From contig CAJODN010000003.1 in NCBI GenBank assembly GCA_905233695.1, positions 1,542 through 65,541 of the forward strand: 64,000 nt of DNA, written 5' to 3'. The number at the start of each line of letters is the position of its first letter. Position 1 is the first letter of the stretch. This document shows positions 18,419-27,372 of the stretch, piece after piece. The notes under the pieces are model-generated. The model made no database searches. It was not told where the DNA came from and worked only from the letters and a program-made list of their open reading frames with translations. The DNA is from an uncultured Lachnospiraceae bacterium (GTDB lineage: Bacteria; Bacillota; Clostridia; Lachnospirales; Lachnospiraceae). Both the position numbers and the translations under genes were made by a program.

Positions 18419-18490
18419 GCCCTCTTAGTTAAATGGATATAACAAGTCCCTCCTAAGGATTAGTTATCAGTTCGATTCTGGTAGAGGGTG
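18419..18490 (+). tRNA. tRNA-Arg (anticodon CCT)
   Basis: A full cloverleaf is readable: acceptor GCCCTCT/AGAGGGT, D stem GTTA/TAAC, anticodon stem AGTCC/GGATT with loop CTCCTAA (anticodon CCT, reads AGG), T stem ATCAG/CTGGT with loop TTCGATT, and discriminator G. CCA is not encoded. It starts 5 nt after the DUF3881-like stop and may be cut from the same transcript. Confidence 0.93.
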
Positions 18491-18551
18491 TAACCTAATC
18501 GGGGAGATGTGATTTCTTCGATTACAAAATATGAAAGGCTGGGGATTTCAT

Positions 18552-20195
18552 ATGAAAAAAGAAAAAAAATCTTTAAACAATCCTGAAACAGAGACAAGGG
18601 AAAGGATCGATGAATCAAACGATTCGGGCGTATTCAAGGATAAGCTTCGAATAGCGCTTTGCAGTATAATAGCTGTGCTCCTTGTCTTGATGGAAGTGTA
18701 TTCTATGATAAGCTTCAATTTTATCGTAGATATCGTAATCGGAATACTGATTGCAATTGATGTATTCTTTCTTATCAGCTTCTCGCTGGATCTTAGTCAG
18801 AAAAACAAGCAAGCAGAGAAAAAAGAATATGAAGAATTGTATCGAGCGCAGAAAGCTTCTTATCTCGTAATAAGGAAAAGCTTCAACGAGTTACAACAGA
18901 GAATCGATACACTTGAAGAAAAAACGGCAATTCCCGCGGATGAGATTATTACGGCACAGAAAGCTGTTGCGAAGGTTACAATCAGCAGAAGTAAGGAGAA
19001 TACCGACGCACTAATGAACTCCAATGACGAGCTCATTAATCAATTCTTGTCATTTGAGGAGAAGCTGGAGTCCAATAACCAATCTCTTATTGATAAGCAG
19101 GAAGAACTCCTAGGGGCCACTCGTGAGGAGATTCTTGAGAAGAATAAGATTCTTGAAGAGAAGGTGGAAGCCCTTAATTCTATAATAGACGGAATGCAAA
19201 GTTCCGTTAACGGAGTTCAGACATCTGTTTCCGATATTAAGAAGGATATAGCGGATCTCGAGGCAAAGGAGCCTGTTGTGCAGATGGTTGCCCCTACAGT
19301 AGCACCGATGCCGCAATATATACCTCAACCTGCACCTGCAGTTGCGCCTACACCTGCAGTGGCACCTGCACCTGCAGTGGCGCCTGCACCTGCAGTGGCA
19401 CCTCAACCCGTACCCGAACCTGCGCCTGCTCCCGCACCGGAAGCGGTTGCAACACCCGAGCCGACGCCTGCACCTGTTGCGGAAGCAGCTCCCGCACCTG
19501 AACCGACACCTGAACCTGTGACAGAAGCAGTTCCTGAACCTGAACCTGCGCCTCCACCTGAACCGGAACCCGTGGCAGAGGCGGCGCTTGAACCGGAACC
19601 GATGGCAGAGGCGGCGCCTGAACCTGAGCCCACTCCTGAGCCGGAGCCGGTAGTGGAGGCAGAACCTGAGATCGAACCTGAACCGGAGCCTGAGCCCGAG
19701 CCTGCGCCTGAACCTGCAGCCGAAGCAGAACCGGCGGCAGACCCATTCGCGGGAATAGATACGTCGGATCCAAATAAGCAGATGAGTCCTGATGATATAG
19801 CGGCACTTCTGGAAGCTGCCAATAGTGCAACAGAAGAAGCGGAAGCTATTGCGGATGGAATAGAGGAAGAAGCAGAAGCAACTGCTCCGGAACCGGAGCC
19901 GGAGCCCGAGCCTGCGCCTGAACCTGCAGCCGAAGCAGAACCGGCGGCAGACCCATTCGCGGGAATAGACACATCGGATCCTAATAAAGAAATGAGCCCT
20001 GATGATATCGCGGCATTATTTGCTGCGTCTAATGCTGCAGCAGAAGAGCCTGCACCCGAACCTGAGTCCGAACCTGAGCCCGAGCCTGAACCTGAAGCAG
20101 AGCCGGCGGCAGATCCGTTGGCGGGACTTGATACTTCCGACCCCGGCAAGATAATGAGCCCTGAAGAAATACAGGCACTTTTCGCAAACCTATAA
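18552..20195 (+). CDS. Membrane coiled-coil protein with Pro/Glu/Ala tail and three FliM-like peptide repeats
   Basis: I do not recognise the family. A charged N-terminus is followed by two hydrophobic stretches ([19 protein letters not shown] and [21 protein letters not shown]), then a long coiled coil (about residues 75-225). The second half is low-complexity APAVAP/PEPEPAP sequence interrupted by three repeats of a peptide like [26 protein letters not shown] (last copy [13 protein letters not shown] at the C-terminus). The [LM]SxxEIxxLL pattern resembles the N-terminal FliM/FliN switch peptide. The ATG at 18531 is an alternative start; neither has a strong ribosome-binding site. Confidence 0.65.
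   Translation: MKKEKKSLNNPETETRERIDESNDSGVFKDKLRIALCSIIAVLLVLMEVYSMISFNFIVDIVIGILIAIDVFFLISFSLDLSQKNKQAEKKEYEELYRAQKASYLVIRKSFNELQQRIDTLEEKTAIPADEIITAQKAVAKVTISRSKENTDALMNSNDELINQFLSFEEKLESNNQSLIDKQEELLGATREEILEKNKILEEKVEALNSIIDGMQSSVNGVQTSVSDIKKDIADLEAKEPVVQMVAPTVAPMPQYIPQPAPAVAPTPAVAPAPAVAPAPAVAPQPVPEPAPAPAPEAVATPEPTPAPVAEAAPAPEPTPEPVTEAVPEPEPAPPPEPEPVAEAALEPEPMAEAAPEPEPTPEPEPVVEAEPEIEPEPEPEPEPAPEPAAEAEPAADPFAGIDTSDPNKQMSPDDIAALLEAANSATEEAEAIADGIEEEAEATAPEPEPEPEPAPEPAAEAEPAADPFAGIDTSDPNKEMSPDDIAALFAASNAAAEEPAPEPESEPEPEPEPEAEPAADPLAGLDTSDPGKIMSPEEIQALFANL
19692..19969 (+). repeat. 68-bp exact direct repeat inside the Pro/Glu/Ala tail
   Basis: Bases 19692-19759 and 19902-19969 read identically (GAGCCCGAGCCTGCGCCTGA to ATTCGCGGGAATAGA). 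Similarity continues for about 45 further bases with synonymous changes. This is a recent internal duplication that copied one FliM-like repeat unit. Confidence 0.85.
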
Positions 20196-20253
20196 AAATT
20201 TCCTTGCATTTTATATTCTATTCCTATATAATAGTGCTTGCGTTGAAAAGCGT

Positions 20254-20326
20254 GCGCGATTAGCTCAGCTGGCAGAGCACCTGACTCTTAATCAGGGTGT
20301 CCAGGGTTCGAACCCCTGATCGCGTA
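20254..20326 (+). tRNA. tRNA-Lys (anticodon CTT)
   Basis: A cloverleaf with acceptor GCGCGAT/ATCGCGT, D stem GCTC/GAGC, anticodon stem CCTGA/TCAGG with loop CTCTTAA (anticodon CTT, reads AAG), T stem CAGGG/CCCTG with TTCGAAC, and discriminator A. CCA is not encoded. A TATAAT-like site lies about 25 nt upstream and a strong terminator follows. Confidence 0.97.
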
Positions 20327-20334
20327 GAAAAAAG

Positions 20335-20366
20335 GAGACCACACGGTATGTGTGGTCTCTTATTAT
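20335..20366 (+). terminator. Terminator after tRNA-Lys
   Basis: A perfect 10-bp stem, GAGACCACAC/GTGTGGTCTC, with a GGTAT loop followed by TTATTAT. It lies between the plus-strand tRNA and the convergent trmB and may serve both. Confidence 0.85.
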
Positions 20367-20386
20367 ATACATATATCATAATCATC

Positions 20387-21037
20387 TTAATTAATTGGCT
20401 TGGCAATAAGCTTATGTATTGGATTACCCTGGGCTGAGAACTTCTCTTCGTACTCAGTCATTATGTTGCCGGCGTTAAGGTCGGGATTATTATGTAAATC
20501 ATATGTATAATCAACGAGTTTCCAAAGCGCAGAATCATTTATTGTCTCCAATGAATAATCGAATAACCCTGTGTTATCCGTCTTGAATTCCAATACCCCA
20601 TCATCCTTAATAATATTATGGTACATTTCAAGGAAGCCGGGGGAAGTCAGACGGCGTTTAGCGTGACGATCCTTAGGCCAGGGATCCGAGAAATTAAGGT
20701 ATATCTTATCAACTTCGTTCGGAGCAAACATATCTGTCAGTTCCCTCGCATCTTCACAAAGAAACCTGAGATTATCCGGGAGATTCTCTTCATATCTCAT
20801 AAGCGCTTTATAAAGAACAGTGGGATAGCGCTCCAGTCCCAGGTAATTTATGGAGGGATTTTCACCGGCAAGCGTTGTTATGAATTTGCCTTTGCCCATG
20901 CCGATTTCTATGTGAAGAGGCGCATTTTTTCGAAAGATTCCCTCGCACCAATGACCTCTACACTCTTCAACATTGTGTATGATATACTCTGATTTCTCTA
21001 TATATTCATCCGCAGCGGGGATGTGTCTTAGTCTCAT
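20387..21037 (-). CDS. trmB: tRNA (guanine-N7-)-methyltransferase TrmB
   Basis: TrmB makes m7G46 in the tRNA variable loop using SAM. The 216-residue protein has the SAM motif IEIGMGKGKFITTLA, the conserved NFSDPWPKDRHAKRRLTSPGFL substrate loop and the C-terminal TEYEEKFSAQGNPIHKL motif. It is transcribed against its neighbours and diverges from the ArgR-like gene across a 263-bp region with several inverted repeats. AGGAGAAAC lies just before its ATG. Confidence 0.96.
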   Translation of the reverse strand: MRLRHIPAADEYIEKSEYIIHNVEECRGHWCEGIFRKNAPLHIEIGMGKGKFITTLAGENPSINYLGLERYPTVLYKALMRYEENLPDNLRFLCEDARELTDMFAPNEVDKIYLNFSDPWPKDRHAKRRLTSPGFLEMYHNIIKDDGVLEFKTDNTGLFDYSLETINDSALWKLVDYTYDLHNNPDLNAGNIMTEYEEKFSAQGNPIHKLIAKPIN

Positions 21038-21182
21038 ATGTTTCTCCTGTAATGTATAGGTTCTTTGGTAAGCGTCATGTTATAAATGTATAGTTACGAC
21101 GGTAAGCTGTAGCTTAACAAATCCTAAAATATTATAACACAAAAAAGCAATTGATATATAGGAAGACAGGATGTATAATTAA

Positions 21183-21270
21183 AGACATAAATTGTGTCGT
21201 GATACAATATAACGACAACTATTATGATGAAAAATGACGTAACATACATAGAACGACATATATTATGTCG
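21183..21270. promoter_or_regulatory. Paired 17-bp inverted repeats, putative operators
   Basis: CGACATA-TAT-TATGTCG (21254-21270) is a perfect inverted repeat, and AGACATA-AAT-TGTGTCG (21183-21199) is a variant 71 nt upstream. Further TGTCG/CGACA half-sites lie between them (TGTCGTGATACAATATAACGACA). They lie just before the ribosome-binding site of the ArgR-like gene and in the divergent trmB promoter region, as expected of an autoregulator operator. Confidence 0.6.
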
Positions 21271-21300
21271 CAAACCATCACATTTACAAGGAGACCTTAC

Positions 21301-21798
21301 ATGGATTCTATCAGAAAAAACCCTTCAAGAAAAGAGTGCGAAGACCAGATAAGAAGAATACTGATGACAGAGGTATTGCAGAACGGCAAGAATACACATT
21401 TCAAATCTGCAAAAGACTTCATGCGCTACTTCGAGTCTCTGTACCTTGCCGGCGACAGTCTTAGCAAGCAGGTGCAGCGCGCGATAAAAGCGATGGATCT
21501 TCCGAAAGACGATGACGGCTATTTCATTATTAATAAGACGAGCGAGCAGATGGAGGAAGACAGGGAGATTGGCAAATTACTTCGTGCTACTAATGCCACA
21601 AGTGTAGATCTTTCGAACTGCGAGACATTCTTTCTTAAAACGGAGAAAAAATACAAGGATTATCTGATGACTCTAATAGAAGAATCAGAGACATTTAAAG
21701 GAAAATACGTAACAATAGTAGATTCAAGCGACGGTCTCATTTTTTACACAGAGAATAAGTCTAACTTGGAGACGTTAATAGAAAGTTTAATACAGTAA
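21301..21798 (+). CDS. Putative ArgR-like transcriptional regulator
   Basis: A 165-residue soluble protein whose layout resembles diverged ArgR. The N-terminal part looks like a winged helix (QIRRILMTEVLQNG...FKSAKDFMRYFESL...LSKQVQRAIKAMDLPKDDDGYFII), and the C-terminal alpha/beta part (ATSVDLSNCETFFLKTEKKYKDYLMTLIEES...YVTIVDSSDGLIFYTEN) fits the hexamerisation/ligand domain. The track start at 21265 lies inside the inverted repeat and upstream of AAGGAG, so the ATG at 21301 is chosen. Family assignment is tentative. Confidence 0.5.
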   Translation: MDSIRKNPSRKECEDQIRRILMTEVLQNGKNTHFKSAKDFMRYFESLYLAGDSLSKQVQRAIKAMDLPKDDDGYFIINKTSEQMEEDREIGKLLRATNATSVDLSNCETFFLKTEKKYKDYLMTLIEESETFKGKYVTIVDSSDGLIFYTENKSNLETLIESLIQ

Positions 21799-21955
21799 TT
21801 CCCCCTGACATGTAGGAATCGTGCATGCTACTCGATACAAAAAAATAATAATTGCTTATATTAATAAGAATTGATGTCTGTTATAATTAATTTGCCACTT
21901 GTAAAAAAAGGAATTGGCATAATTTTATGACATTTACCCTAAAAAGGAATAAATA

Positions 21956-23368
21956 ATGAATAAAAAGAAAAAACTCAAAATAAAGATTGTTGCAATTACA
22001 CTGATGATGGTACTTACGGGAACACTTCTCAAAACGGCAGAGGTCAAAGCTCTTGAACCGTGGCCCGGCGCAGTGGATACGGTGAGTAGATCCGCAATAG
22101 TAATGGATGTTGATTCCGGAGCGATTCTGTACGAGAAGAATATTGACACTCAGTGCTATCCCGCAAGTATTACCAAGATCTTAACAGTGCTTCTTGCACT
22201 TGAGAATAGTGACCTTAATGAGGTAGTAACATTTTCAGGGGATGCAGTATTCAAGAACGAGGGCGCCTCATCACACATCGGTCGAGATCTTGACGAGCAA
22301 ATGACAATGGAGCAGTGCCTTTATGCCGTTATGCTTGAATCTGCCAATGAATGTGCCTACGCCGTAGCCGAGCACGTAGGTGGCGGAGACATCAATAAGT
22401 TCATACAGATGATGAACGACAGAGCCAAGGAGCTTGGCTGTACGAATACACATTTCTCCAATCCAAACGGACTCCCGAACCCTGACCACTACGTGTCAGC
22501 GAGAGATATGGCGCTTATCAGCAGGGAGGCTTATCAGAATAAAATGTTCGATAAGATTACCGGAACAAAGTCTTACACGATTCCGCCCACCAATAAGCAT
22601 GCTGAGCCGACACTTCTCAATAATCATCATGCGATGCTTAATTTCTATCAGACCAGCAGATACTTGTATCCGCCTTGCGTCGGTGGTAAGACCGGTTATA
22701 CCAATGATGCCGGCGCCACACTGGTGACCTATGCGAAGAAGAATAATATGACCTTGGTGGCCGTGACTTTGGGTGGCGATACTCAGACTTATTATACCGA
22801 TACTACCAATATTTTGAATTATTGCTTTGATAACTTTACTGCGTATAATCTGTCGTCCGGTAGCGAGGTCGGTGTTGACAACTTGACCGGCAAGCTGGGC
22901 GTTCTTAACAGCGACAGTAAATACATTATGAAGGGGGAGAATTCCAGCGTAATACTCCCTAACGGAGCGGACTTTAGTGACACTAAGAGCAAATTAGTCC
23001 CGGTTAACAATGGAAAAGACGACGTCGCAGGACGGATACAATACTATTACGGCGATAGGTATGTGGGCGCAGCGGACCTCATTTACCATAAGGCGAGGAA
23101 GGTGCCGTATCCCTTCCACAATATCGATCCCGAATACGGCGGAAGCGAGATTAAGTACTTAAGAATTGACTTTAAAATGATACTTATTGTGATCGCGATT
23201 CTTTTAATAGCATTTGCAACGTATAAATTCATGAAGAGAAAATCCGGCGTAATTCTCCTTAAGAGAAAGAGAAGGACGGATACGAGAGTCAGAAGAAGGC
23301 AGAAGCCGAGGTATACCGTAATCGAAAGAGGTAGACAGAAGTCTCGAAGAAGACGTAGACGAAGATAA
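21956..23368 (+). CDS. D-alanyl-D-alanine carboxypeptidase (peptidase S11, DacA-like)
   Basis: A penicillin-binding D,D-carboxypeptidase that trims pentapeptide stems of peptidoglycan outside the membrane. A signal peptide (KKKKLKIKIVAITLMMVLTGTLLKTAEVKA) is followed by the three active-site motifs: SITK, SAN (ESANECAYAV) and KTG (GGKTGYTNDAGATLV). After the catalytic domain comes a C-terminal TM (FKMILIVIAILLIAFATYKFM) and a very basic cytoplasmic tail ending QKSRRRRRRR. Most DacA proteins have an amphipathic anchor, so the TM plus Arg tail is less usual. Confidence 0.9.
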   Translation: MNKKKKLKIKIVAITLMMVLTGTLLKTAEVKALEPWPGAVDTVSRSAIVMDVDSGAILYEKNIDTQCYPASITKILTVLLALENSDLNEVVTFSGDAVFKNEGASSHIGRDLDEQMTMEQCLYAVMLESANECAYAVAEHVGGGDINKFIQMMNDRAKELGCTNTHFSNPNGLPNPDHYVSARDMALISREAYQNKMFDKITGTKSYTIPPTNKHAEPTLLNNHHAMLNFYQTSRYLYPPCVGGKTGYTNDAGATLVTYAKKNNMTLVAVTLGGDTQTYYTDTTNILNYCFDNFTAYNLSSGSEVGVDNLTGKLGVLNSDSKYIMKGENSSVILPNGADFSDTKSKLVPVNNGKDDVAGRIQYYYGDRYVGAADLIYHKARKVPYPFHNIDPEYGGSEIKYLRIDFKMILIVIAILLIAFATYKFMKRKSGVILLKRKRRTDTRVRRRQKPRYTVIERGRQKSRRRRRRR

Positions 23369-23415
23369 TCGATATGGAAAATGTGTTATAAAACCAAAAT
23401 CTAAAGGGGGACAGT

Positions 23416-24051
23416 ATGGAAGCACCATTTCCGATGGATCGAAGCGAGAAAAAAGAGTTCGAATTCGAAGTAATCGAGAAGCTGATTGATGAAAATAACG
23501 GAATAGTCAGGACGAAGCAAATAACTGATCTGGGAATTGACTATAGAAGAATTATAACTTATGTGGACGAAGGTCGACTTATCAGGGTAAAAAGCGGATA
23601 CTATGCCATCAATCTCGACACATACAATGAAGAGGACCTGATTGCGGGAATGTTTCCTGACGGAGTGCTCACTATGGAGACGGCGCTTTATTACTATGGT
23701 TATCTCAAGACACGCCCCTTTGTCTGGAAAATTGCGGTGAGTAAGAACACATCCAAGTCCCGCTTCAAGATGGATTATCCGGCTCTTGAGCCATATTATT
23801 CTGAGAAGGAAGTTCTTAGCCTCGGGGTAACGGAGACCACGATTGGCAACTCAACAATGAACATTTACACGAAGGATCGTCTCATATGCGATGTGCTTAA
23901 ATATGAAGATAAGATGAAGCGCGAGGACTTTAAAACCGTCGCGCTTGCCTATATTCAGGATGATGACAAGGATGTGTCGTCCCTTATGGAATGTGCGTCT
24001 AAGCGCAAAGTAAGACAGAAAGTTCAGAATATGATAGGTGTGTGGCTGTAG
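23416..24051 (+). CDS. AbiEi-like antitoxin/transcriptional regulator
   Basis: A 211-residue protein with an N-terminal winged-helix domain typical of type IV AbiEi antitoxins: LIDENNGIVRTKQITDLGIDYRRIITYVDEGRLIRVKSGYYAI (residues 20-65). The rest resembles the AbiEi C-terminal region (MFPDGVLTMETALYYYGYL; KDRLICDVLKYEDKM). In known systems AbiEi represses its own operon and counters the AbiEii nucleotidyltransferase toxin. The next gene begins directly after its stop (TAGATG), so the two form a coupled pair. A GGGGGAC site precedes the ATG. Confidence 0.8.
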   Translation: MEAPFPMDRSEKKEFEFEVIEKLIDENNGIVRTKQITDLGIDYRRIITYVDEGRLIRVKSGYYAINLDTYNEEDLIAGMFPDGVLTMETALYYYGYLKTRPFVWKIAVSKNTSKSRFKMDYPALEPYYSEKEVLSLGVTETTIGNSTMNIYTKDRLICDVLKYEDKMKREDFKTVALAYIQDDDKDVSSLMECASKRKVRQKVQNMIGVWL

Positions 24052-24897
24052 ATGTTGAACCCTAATCTTATTAAAATTAAATCCAAGGAACTGGACATTC
24101 CCTATGAGAATCTTCTTATGGGATGCATTCTTGAGGAGACGGTGAAGTTCGTATCCTCGAACTACAAGGAAGAGCTGTGGGTGATTAACGATAGTGCCTT
24201 AGGGCTTGCTTCATATAAGAGAAGCTTGAATGATACCCTCATTCTATCCTATTCCGGCTCGGAAGAAATGGAGGATTTCGTACGGAAGCTTTCAATGTCC
24301 ATCGTGTCATATTATATGAATCTTGATATCAAGGTGGCTACGGAGTTTCTGTCTCAGAGTACCGTTTGTTTTCGGCTGGATATATTGAAAATGCGCATTC
24401 CCTTCGTACTTGTTGTGCAGAAGACGGGAGAGCTTAACACATTTCCAAGAGAGAAGACGCTGATGCTTACCTTAGAGAATGCGAAGGCCATTCACTACAT
24501 GGAATACCCTCTTGAGGAACGGATATCAGAGCTTGTATTCGATATTCTTGATAAGCTAGAGTTACTTAATGAGATGAATTCCTACATAGACCTATACGAT
24601 ATTCTGAAGACGGAGACTGTTGAAGGGCGTAAGGTTAAGGAATGTCTCTCGGGGAAATGTGAGAAAAAAAGCGGATTCGATATGAAGAGATTCGAGGTCC
24701 TTCGAAGCTATGGTGACTATGCTTACATGAAGAAGAAGTGGAAGCGCGCCGTTAGGCAGGCGAAGCGAGACGAATTGGAATGGTCAGAGGTTCATGAACT
24801 TATAATCAAGTTCACGGAGCCAATTTATAAGGCGATGCTTTCAGACGACCTTTTCTTCGGGGATTGGATTCCGGAGATAGGAAGGTTCCTTGATTAA
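24052..24897 (+). CDS. AbiEii-like nucleotidyltransferase-fold protein, degenerate active site
   Basis: A 281-residue partner of the AbiEi-like gene. Helices before and after the core fit AbiEii toxins, which transfer nucleotides to tRNA. The usual core is a Gly-Gly-Thr/Ser-Ala-Leu motif followed by Arg and an Asp-x-Asp pair. Here it reads INDSALGLASYKRSLNDTLILSY, with no GG and no clear DxD. The toxin may therefore be inactive or highly diverged, and the pair may now act as a regulator. The family call rests mainly on context and the helical layout. Confidence 0.6.
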   Translation: MLNPNLIKIKSKELDIPYENLLMGCILEETVKFVSSNYKEELWVINDSALGLASYKRSLNDTLILSYSGSEEMEDFVRKLSMSIVSYYMNLDIKVATEFLSQSTVCFRLDILKMRIPFVLVVQKTGELNTFPREKTLMLTLENAKAIHYMEYPLEERISELVFDILDKLELLNEMNSYIDLYDILKTETVEGRKVKECLSGKCEKKSGFDMKRFEVLRSYGDYAYMKKKWKRAVRQAKRDELEWSEVHELIIKFTEPIYKAMLSDDLFFGDWIPEIGRFLD

Positions 24898-24915
24898 ACC
24901 CGCAAAGGAGACTTA

Positions 24916-26364
24916 ATGGAAACCCTTAGTGAGAAGCTTAGAAACTTAGAAACCGATGGGGCATATCCATTTCATATGCCGGGACATAAGAGGCAACTTG
25001 ACGGTGCTTATAGGTACGATATAACCGAGATAGAAGGATTCGACAACTTGAACAGTCCGCGAGGAATCATTGCTGAGATGAATAAGTCCATTGCCGACCA
25101 CTACTATTCTGAAGTGAGCTTCTTCACGGTAAATGGCTCTACTTGCGGTAACTTAAGCGCCATTTCGGCGGTTGCAGATATGGGCGATACCATACTCATC
25201 GCACGGAATTGCCATAAAAGCGTGATTAACGCAGTGATCCTTCGGAAGCTCAATGTGGAATATATTAATCCAAAGATGTATAACGATTCCTTGATTGGAT
25301 TCGTTTCGGTAAGTAGCGTTATGCAGGCGGTTACTTCACTCGAGTCACGTGGCACGAAGCCGAAAGCCGTTGTTATAACAAGCCCCACATATGAAGGAGT
25401 CGTCTCAGACGTCAAGGGAATAAGCGAGTTCCTTCACTCTAAGGACATACCGCTTATTGTGGACTCGGCTCACGGAGCGCATTTTCACTTTGATAGCGCA
25501 TTTCCGGAGGACAGTCTTCGTGATATTGACATATGCATAATGAGTGCACATAAGACACTGCCGGTGCTTAACCAAGGCGCCATTATCCATGTCAACTCGG
25601 ATTTGGTTGATCCTGAAAATGTCATGAGATACATTAGCATGTATCAGACCAGCTCTCCCAGTTATGTAATAATAGAGAGTATGAGCCGTGCGCTAGAGTT
25701 AATTGATGAGAAGAACCCGTTCCCCGAATATGTCGCTAATCTTCGCAGATTCTACGAGAAAACGGCGGATTTACGGACTTTATCGGTGGAACCCATCTCA
25801 AGTGACAGGGATATGGGTAAAATCGTAATCTATACGAATAATTACCTGACCGGAGATGAACTTGGCAGGACTCTTCGAGAAGATTACCGTTTCGAGCTTG
25901 AAATGTACGGGCGAGATTATGTCCTCGCCATGACAAGTTGTATGGATACTGCGGAAGCACTGGATGGCCTGGCGGAGGCACTTGTTACGATAGATAAGGG
26001 TATAGATATTTCTGCAAAATGTGATGCGGAGCCAGGGCAGATTATAGATACTTCGACTAAGGGGGATGCCGACTTGAGACAAAGAATAGATTATCTAAGG
26101 CACCACGAGAAGAGAATGGAACCCTTTGAAGCCGTTAAGAACACTGTATCGATGCCTGTTGAAGAAACTATAGGCAAGATTGCCGGCGAAGTAGTAACTG
26201 CCTACCCACCCGGGATACCCGTTATAATACCCGGAGAAATAATTGATGAAAGCGACGTAGACTATATGAAGGAGACCCCATGCTATACTGTATTATGGGC
26301 AAAAGCTCAACAGGAAAAGACACAATTTTCAAAAAGCTACTCAGCGACAAGGAACTGGGCTTAG
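24916..26364 (+). CDS. Orn/Lys/Arg decarboxylase family PLP enzyme
   Basis: A fold-type I PLP decarboxylase related to B. subtilis YaaO and SpeA. The N-terminus has AYPFHMPGHKR, the middle has VNGSTCGNLSAISA and the PLP Asp/His region (PLIVDSAHGAHF), and the Schiff-base Lys lies in IMSAHKTLPVLNQGA. The C-terminal domain includes PFEAVKNTVSMPVEETIGKIAGEVVTAYPPGIPVIIPGE. Substrate (arginine, lysine or ornithine) cannot be told from sequence. Its last 85 nt overlap gmk in another frame. Confidence 0.9.
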   Translation: METLSEKLRNLETDGAYPFHMPGHKRQLDGAYRYDITEIEGFDNLNSPRGIIAEMNKSIADHYYSEVSFFTVNGSTCGNLSAISAVADMGDTILIARNCHKSVINAVILRKLNVEYINPKMYNDSLIGFVSVSSVMQAVTSLESRGTKPKAVVITSPTYEGVVSDVKGISEFLHSKDIPLIVDSAHGAHFHFDSAFPEDSLRDIDICIMSAHKTLPVLNQGAIIHVNSDLVDPENVMRYISMYQTSSPSYVIIESMSRALELIDEKNPFPEYVANLRRFYEKTADLRTLSVEPISSDRDMGKIVIYTNNYLTGDELGRTLREDYRFELEMYGRDYVLAMTSCMDTAEALDGLAEALVTIDKGIDISAKCDAEPGQIIDTSTKGDADLRQRIDYLRHHEKRMEPFEAVKNTVSMPVEETIGKIAGEVVTAYPPGIPVIIPGEIIDESDVDYMKETPCYTVLWAKAQQEKTQFSKSYSATRNWA

Positions 26365-26867
26365 AAAATGTCGTAAGCTACACAACTCGCCCAATCCGTG
26401 CCAACGAAACCGATGGCGTGGAATACCACTTCGTTGACACTGCGAAGCGAGACGACCTTCAGAGCCAAGGCAAGATCATAGAGCTTAGAACATACAATAC
26501 TTGCTACGGTCCATGGGACTACTTCACCGTTGACGACGGACAAGTGAACATTGATGAGAAGAACTATATCGTAATCGGAACCCTTGAATCCTACGAAAAG
26601 ATGCGGGACTACTACGGAAATACCAAAATCCTGCCGATATATATAGAAGTAGAGGATGGTATCAGGCTTCAGCGCGCCCTCAATCGGGAGAAGAAGCAGA
26701 AGCATCCTAAGTATAACGAAATGTGCAGGCGATTCCTTACGGATGATGAAGATTTCTCTAAGGACAAGTTGGAGAAGGCCGGAGTTAATCGCATTTTCAA
26801 GAATATTGTTATTAAAGACACTGTAAACGAGATTAAAGAATATATAAGAAGTAATGCCGTGAGTTAA
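26280..26867 (+). CDS. gmk: Guanylate kinase
   Basis: Guanylate kinase phosphorylates GMP to GDP. The 195-residue protein has the P-loop GKSSTGKDT (family usually GPSGSGKGT), [22 protein letters not shown] for GMP binding and a Lys-rich lid. The start is clear: GAAGGAGA lies 5 nt before the ATG inside the decarboxylase frame, giving an 85-nt overlap. In B. subtilis this slot, between yaaO and yaaR, holds thymidylate kinase, so gmk has replaced tmk here. Confidence 0.88.
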   Translation: MLYCIMGKSSTGKDTIFKKLLSDKELGLENVVSYTTRPIRANETDGVEYHFVDTAKRDDLQSQGKIIELRTYNTCYGPWDYFTVDDGQVNIDEKNYIVIGTLESYEKMRDYYGNTKILPIYIEVEDGIRLQRALNREKKQKHPKYNEMCRRFLTDDEDFSKDKLEKAGVNRIFKNIVIKDTVNEIKEYIRSNAVS

Positions 26868-26884
26868 CGAAGAAAGGCAATATT

Positions 26885-27325
26885 ATGGATATAAAGGTTA
26901 ATAGTGCAACACCGGTCAATCAGACAACGGATGCGCCCAAAGTAGAACAAACTGACGACAAATTCAAATTCACGCTTGTATCCAAGATAGATGATGCTAA
27001 TCTCAAGGATAAGCTTTCCGGGCTTATGGATCAGATTAACGAACAAGGTGACAGAATCGCCAAGCATATGGATATAGCTGATATGAAGAAGTACCGCGAA
27101 TTGGTAAAAGAGTTCATGAATGAGGTGGTAAATCGCTCTCATGAATTTACCAGAGAGAATTTCCTGGATAGGAAAGGTCGTCACAGAGTATACGGTATGA
27201 TTCGTCAAGTCGATGATAACCTTGACAGTCTCGCTAAAGAGCTTGTTAAGGAAGAAAAGGATCATATCGCAATCCTCGGTCATATTGACGAGATTCGCGG
27301 ACTGCTCCTCGACATTTCAACCTAG
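26885..27325 (+). CDS. yaaR: YaaR family protein (DUF327)
   Basis: A 146-residue helical protein with the YaaR pattern: [54 protein letters not shown], then [26 protein letters not shown]. No catalytic motif is seen; the role is poorly known. Its place before holB matches the B. subtilis yaaQ-yaaR-holB-yaaT order. A terminator follows. Confidence 0.88.
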   Translation: MDIKVNSATPVNQTTDAPKVEQTDDKFKFTLVSKIDDANLKDKLSGLMDQINEQGDRIAKHMDIADMKKYRELVKEFMNEVVNRSHEFTRENFLDRKGRHRVYGMIRQVDDNLDSLAKELVKEEKDHIAILGHIDEIRGLLLDIST

Positions 27326-27372
27326 TGTATCTTTTGTCCACCTAATGACCAACCAAATTTATCAAAACACAA

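Noticed and set aside
19403-20209. Minus-strand 268-aa Gly/Ser/Ala-rich ORF
   Set aside because: It is the antisense shadow of the Pro/Glu/Ala repeat tail; repetitive codons keep several frames open. No ribosome-binding site was found.
18419-20326. Genomic island between tRNA-Arg and tRNA-Lys
   Set aside because: Only one gene lies between them, with no integrase or direct repeat of a tRNA 3' end.
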